Shown here piece after piece: positions 62,302 to 64,000 of a stretch of DNA of 64,000 nt (positions are counted from its first letter, which is position 1; each line of letters opens with the position of its first letter). The position numbers were made by a program, and so were the translations under genes. Origin of the DNA: an uncultured Rhizobium sp. (GTDB lineage Bacteria; Pseudomonadota; Alphaproteobacteria; Rhizobiales; Rhizobiaceae); the NCBI GenBank assembly GCA_945952045.1, contig CAMFHE010000014.1, positions 44,884-108,883 on the forward strand, read 5' to 3'. Below the pieces are notes generated by a model. That model was not told the origin of the DNA, searched no databases, and saw nothing but the letters and a program-made list of their open reading frames with translations.

Positions 62302-62344
62302 ACAGAGTGTTTTTGCGTTTCGAAGAAAAGCCGAAACACTCTGT
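62302..62344 (+). repeat. Hairpin B of composite intergenic repeat
   Basis: ACAGAGTGTTT / AAACACTCTGT, 21-nt loop. Confidence 0.7.
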
Positions 62345-62367
62345 CTGACAAACGAAGGAATTTGACC

Positions 62368-63105
62368 ATGTTTGATTTGACCGGACGCAAGGCGCTGGTA
62401 ACCGGCGCCACCGGCGGCATCGGCGAGGAAATCGCCCGTATGCTGCACGCGCAGGGCGCCATCGTCGGCCTGCACGGCACGCGTGTCGAAAAGCTGGAAG
62501 CGCTGGCCGGCGAGCTTGGCGAGCGGGTGAAGATCTTCCCGGCCAACCTCTCGGATCGCGACAGCGTCAAGGCGCTGGGTGAAAAGGCCGAGGCCGATCT
62601 CGAAGGCGTCGACATCCTCGTCAACAATGCCGGCATCACCAAGGACGGCCTGTTCGTGCGCATGAGCGATGCCGACTGGGACAGCGTTCTCGAAGTCAAT
62701 CTGACGGCGGTCTTCCGCCTGACGCGCGAACTGGCGCATCCGATGATGCGCCGCCGCTTCGGCCGCATCGTCAACATCACCTCGGTCGTCGGCGTCACCG
62801 GCAATCCCGGTCAGGCGAACTACTGCGCCTCCAAGGCCGGCATGATCGGCTTCTCCAAGTCGCTCGGCCAGGAGATCGCCACCCGCAACGTGACGGTCAA
62901 CTGCGTCGCCCCCGGCTTCATCGAGAGCGCCATGACCGGCAAGCTGAACGACAAGCAGAAGGACGCCATCATGGGCGCCATCCCGATGAAGCGGATGGGC
63001 ACCGGCGCCGAAGTAGCCTCGGCCGTGCTCTACCTTGCCTCGAACGAGGCGAGCTATGTCACCGGCCAGACGATTCACGTCAATGGCGGTATGGCGATGA
63101 TCTGA
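62368..63105 (+). CDS. fabG: 3-oxoacyl-[acyl-carrier-protein] reductase
   Basis: MFDLTGRKALVTGATGGIGEEIARMLHAQG, NNAGITKDGLFVRMSD, NYCASKAGMIGFSKSL. Confidence 0.97.
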   Translation: MFDLTGRKALVTGATGGIGEEIARMLHAQGAIVGLHGTRVEKLEALAGELGERVKIFPANLSDRDSVKALGEKAEADLEGVDILVNNAGITKDGLFVRMSDADWDSVLEVNLTAVFRLTRELAHPMMRRRFGRIVNITSVVGVTGNPGQANYCASKAGMIGFSKSLGQEIATRNVTVNCVAPGFIESAMTGKLNDKQKDAIMGAIPMKRMGTGAEVASAVLYLASNEASYVTGQTIHVNGGMAMI

Positions 63106-63392
63106 CGCTCGTATGGGTGATTCGGTTGAATGCAGCTAAAATGCATGTTGACCAAGCCCATAGCCGACGATTTTCTGGCTTTGCGGCGGCCTTAAACCGT
63201 GTTAAGCGGGCCATGACTGTGAACAGTCGCCCCGAGAACAGGCGTGACCGGTTCGACTTTCGCAGCGACCGGACCGCTACGGGACGACGGGGATGAACGG
63301 TTTGCCGGGCGCCTTTTCGGTGCCGCAGGCCAAGAGCAGGGTACGGATGCCATAATGGCATTCTGGTGAAGTCAAAGGTCGAGGAAACCGAC

Positions 63393-63629
63393 ATGAGCGA
63401 TATCGCAGAACGCGTTAAGAAAATTGTGGTTGATCATCTGGGCGTTGACGCCGAGAAGGTTGTCGAAGGCGCCAGCTTCATCGACGATCTCGGTGCGGAC
63501 TCGCTCGACACCGTTGAGCTGGTCATGGCGTTCGAAGAAGAATTCGGCGTCGAGATCCCGGACGATGCCGCAGACTCGATCCTGACCGTCGGCGATGCCG
63601 TCAAGTTCATCGAGAAGGCTCAGGCCTGA
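63393..63629 (+). CDS. acpP: Acyl carrier protein
   Basis: [51 protein letters not shown]. Confidence 0.98.
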   Translation: MSDIAERVKKIVVDHLGVDAEKVVEGASFIDDLGADSLDTVELVMAFEEEFGVEIPDDAADSILTVGDAVKFIEKAQA

Positions 63630-63747
63630 TATCGAATCCCATCGGATTCCGTGGGCGGACCGTTGTACGGTTCGCCCCATTTTGCCCGGTCTTCCGGGCA
63701 TTTCTCTAATAAGAAGACGCTGATTATATAGGGTGGGCTGACGGGCG

Positions 63748-64000
63748 ATGAGACGTGTCGTGATCACCGGTACCGGTATGGTATCTCCTTTGGGATGCGG
63801 AACGGAAATAACCTGGTCCCGTCTGCTGGCTGGACAAAATGGCGCCCGCCTGGTGACCGAATTCGAGGTCGAAGATCTGCCCGCCAAGATCGCCTGCCGT
63901 ATTCCTGTCGGCGATGGTTCCGACGGCACCTACAATGTTGATGCCTGGATGGAGCCGAAGGAACAGCGCAAGGTCGATCCCTTCATCGTCTATGGCATGG
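63748..64000 (+). CDS. fabF: 3-oxoacyl-ACP synthase II, partial at window edge
   Basis: MRRVVITGTGMVSPLGCGTEITWSRLLAGQNGARLV...DPFIVYGM; runs off the window. Confidence 0.95.
   Translation, partial: MRRVVITGTGMVSPLGCGTEITWSRLLAGQNGARLVTEFEVEDLPAKIACRIPVGDGSDGTYNVDAWMEPKEQRKVDPFIVYGM

Overview
The window reads as a GC-rich alphaproteobacterial chromosome, almost certainly Rhizobium or a close relative (RopA-type porin, conserved housekeeping synteny). Content is mostly core genes: ropA; slt-like transglycosylase, dapA, smpB; rpoZ, rsh; acpS-lepB-rnc-era...recO; psd-pssA; an Atm1-type ABC exporter; cimA; cysS; purF-cvpA-radA-alr...dnaB; rpsF-rpsR-DUF2232-rplI; fabD-fabG-acpP-fabF. I saw no tRNA or rRNA genes, CRISPR array, IS element or prophage. 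The most interesting non-coding signal is a dispersed family of short nested-palindrome elements. There are about six copies at five loci. Their hairpin arms differ by compensatory substitutions, three loci share a two-hairpin A-spacer-B layout, and three gene stop codons lie inside the elements. Other points worth a look: a truncated protein with 12-residue leucine-rich repeats at the left edge; a LysM protein with an apparent internal domain duplication; a Crp/Fnr regulator with partial Fe-S cysteines next to a FATGUY-like orphan receiver; a globin-coupled chemoreceptor; a stem over the rpsF start codon; and an AraC-AzlC-AzlD cassette between alr and dnaB. CDS starts were refined from the supplied ORFs using homology-like N-termini and RBS/overlap context. 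No database search was run, so all product names come from recognition of sequence.
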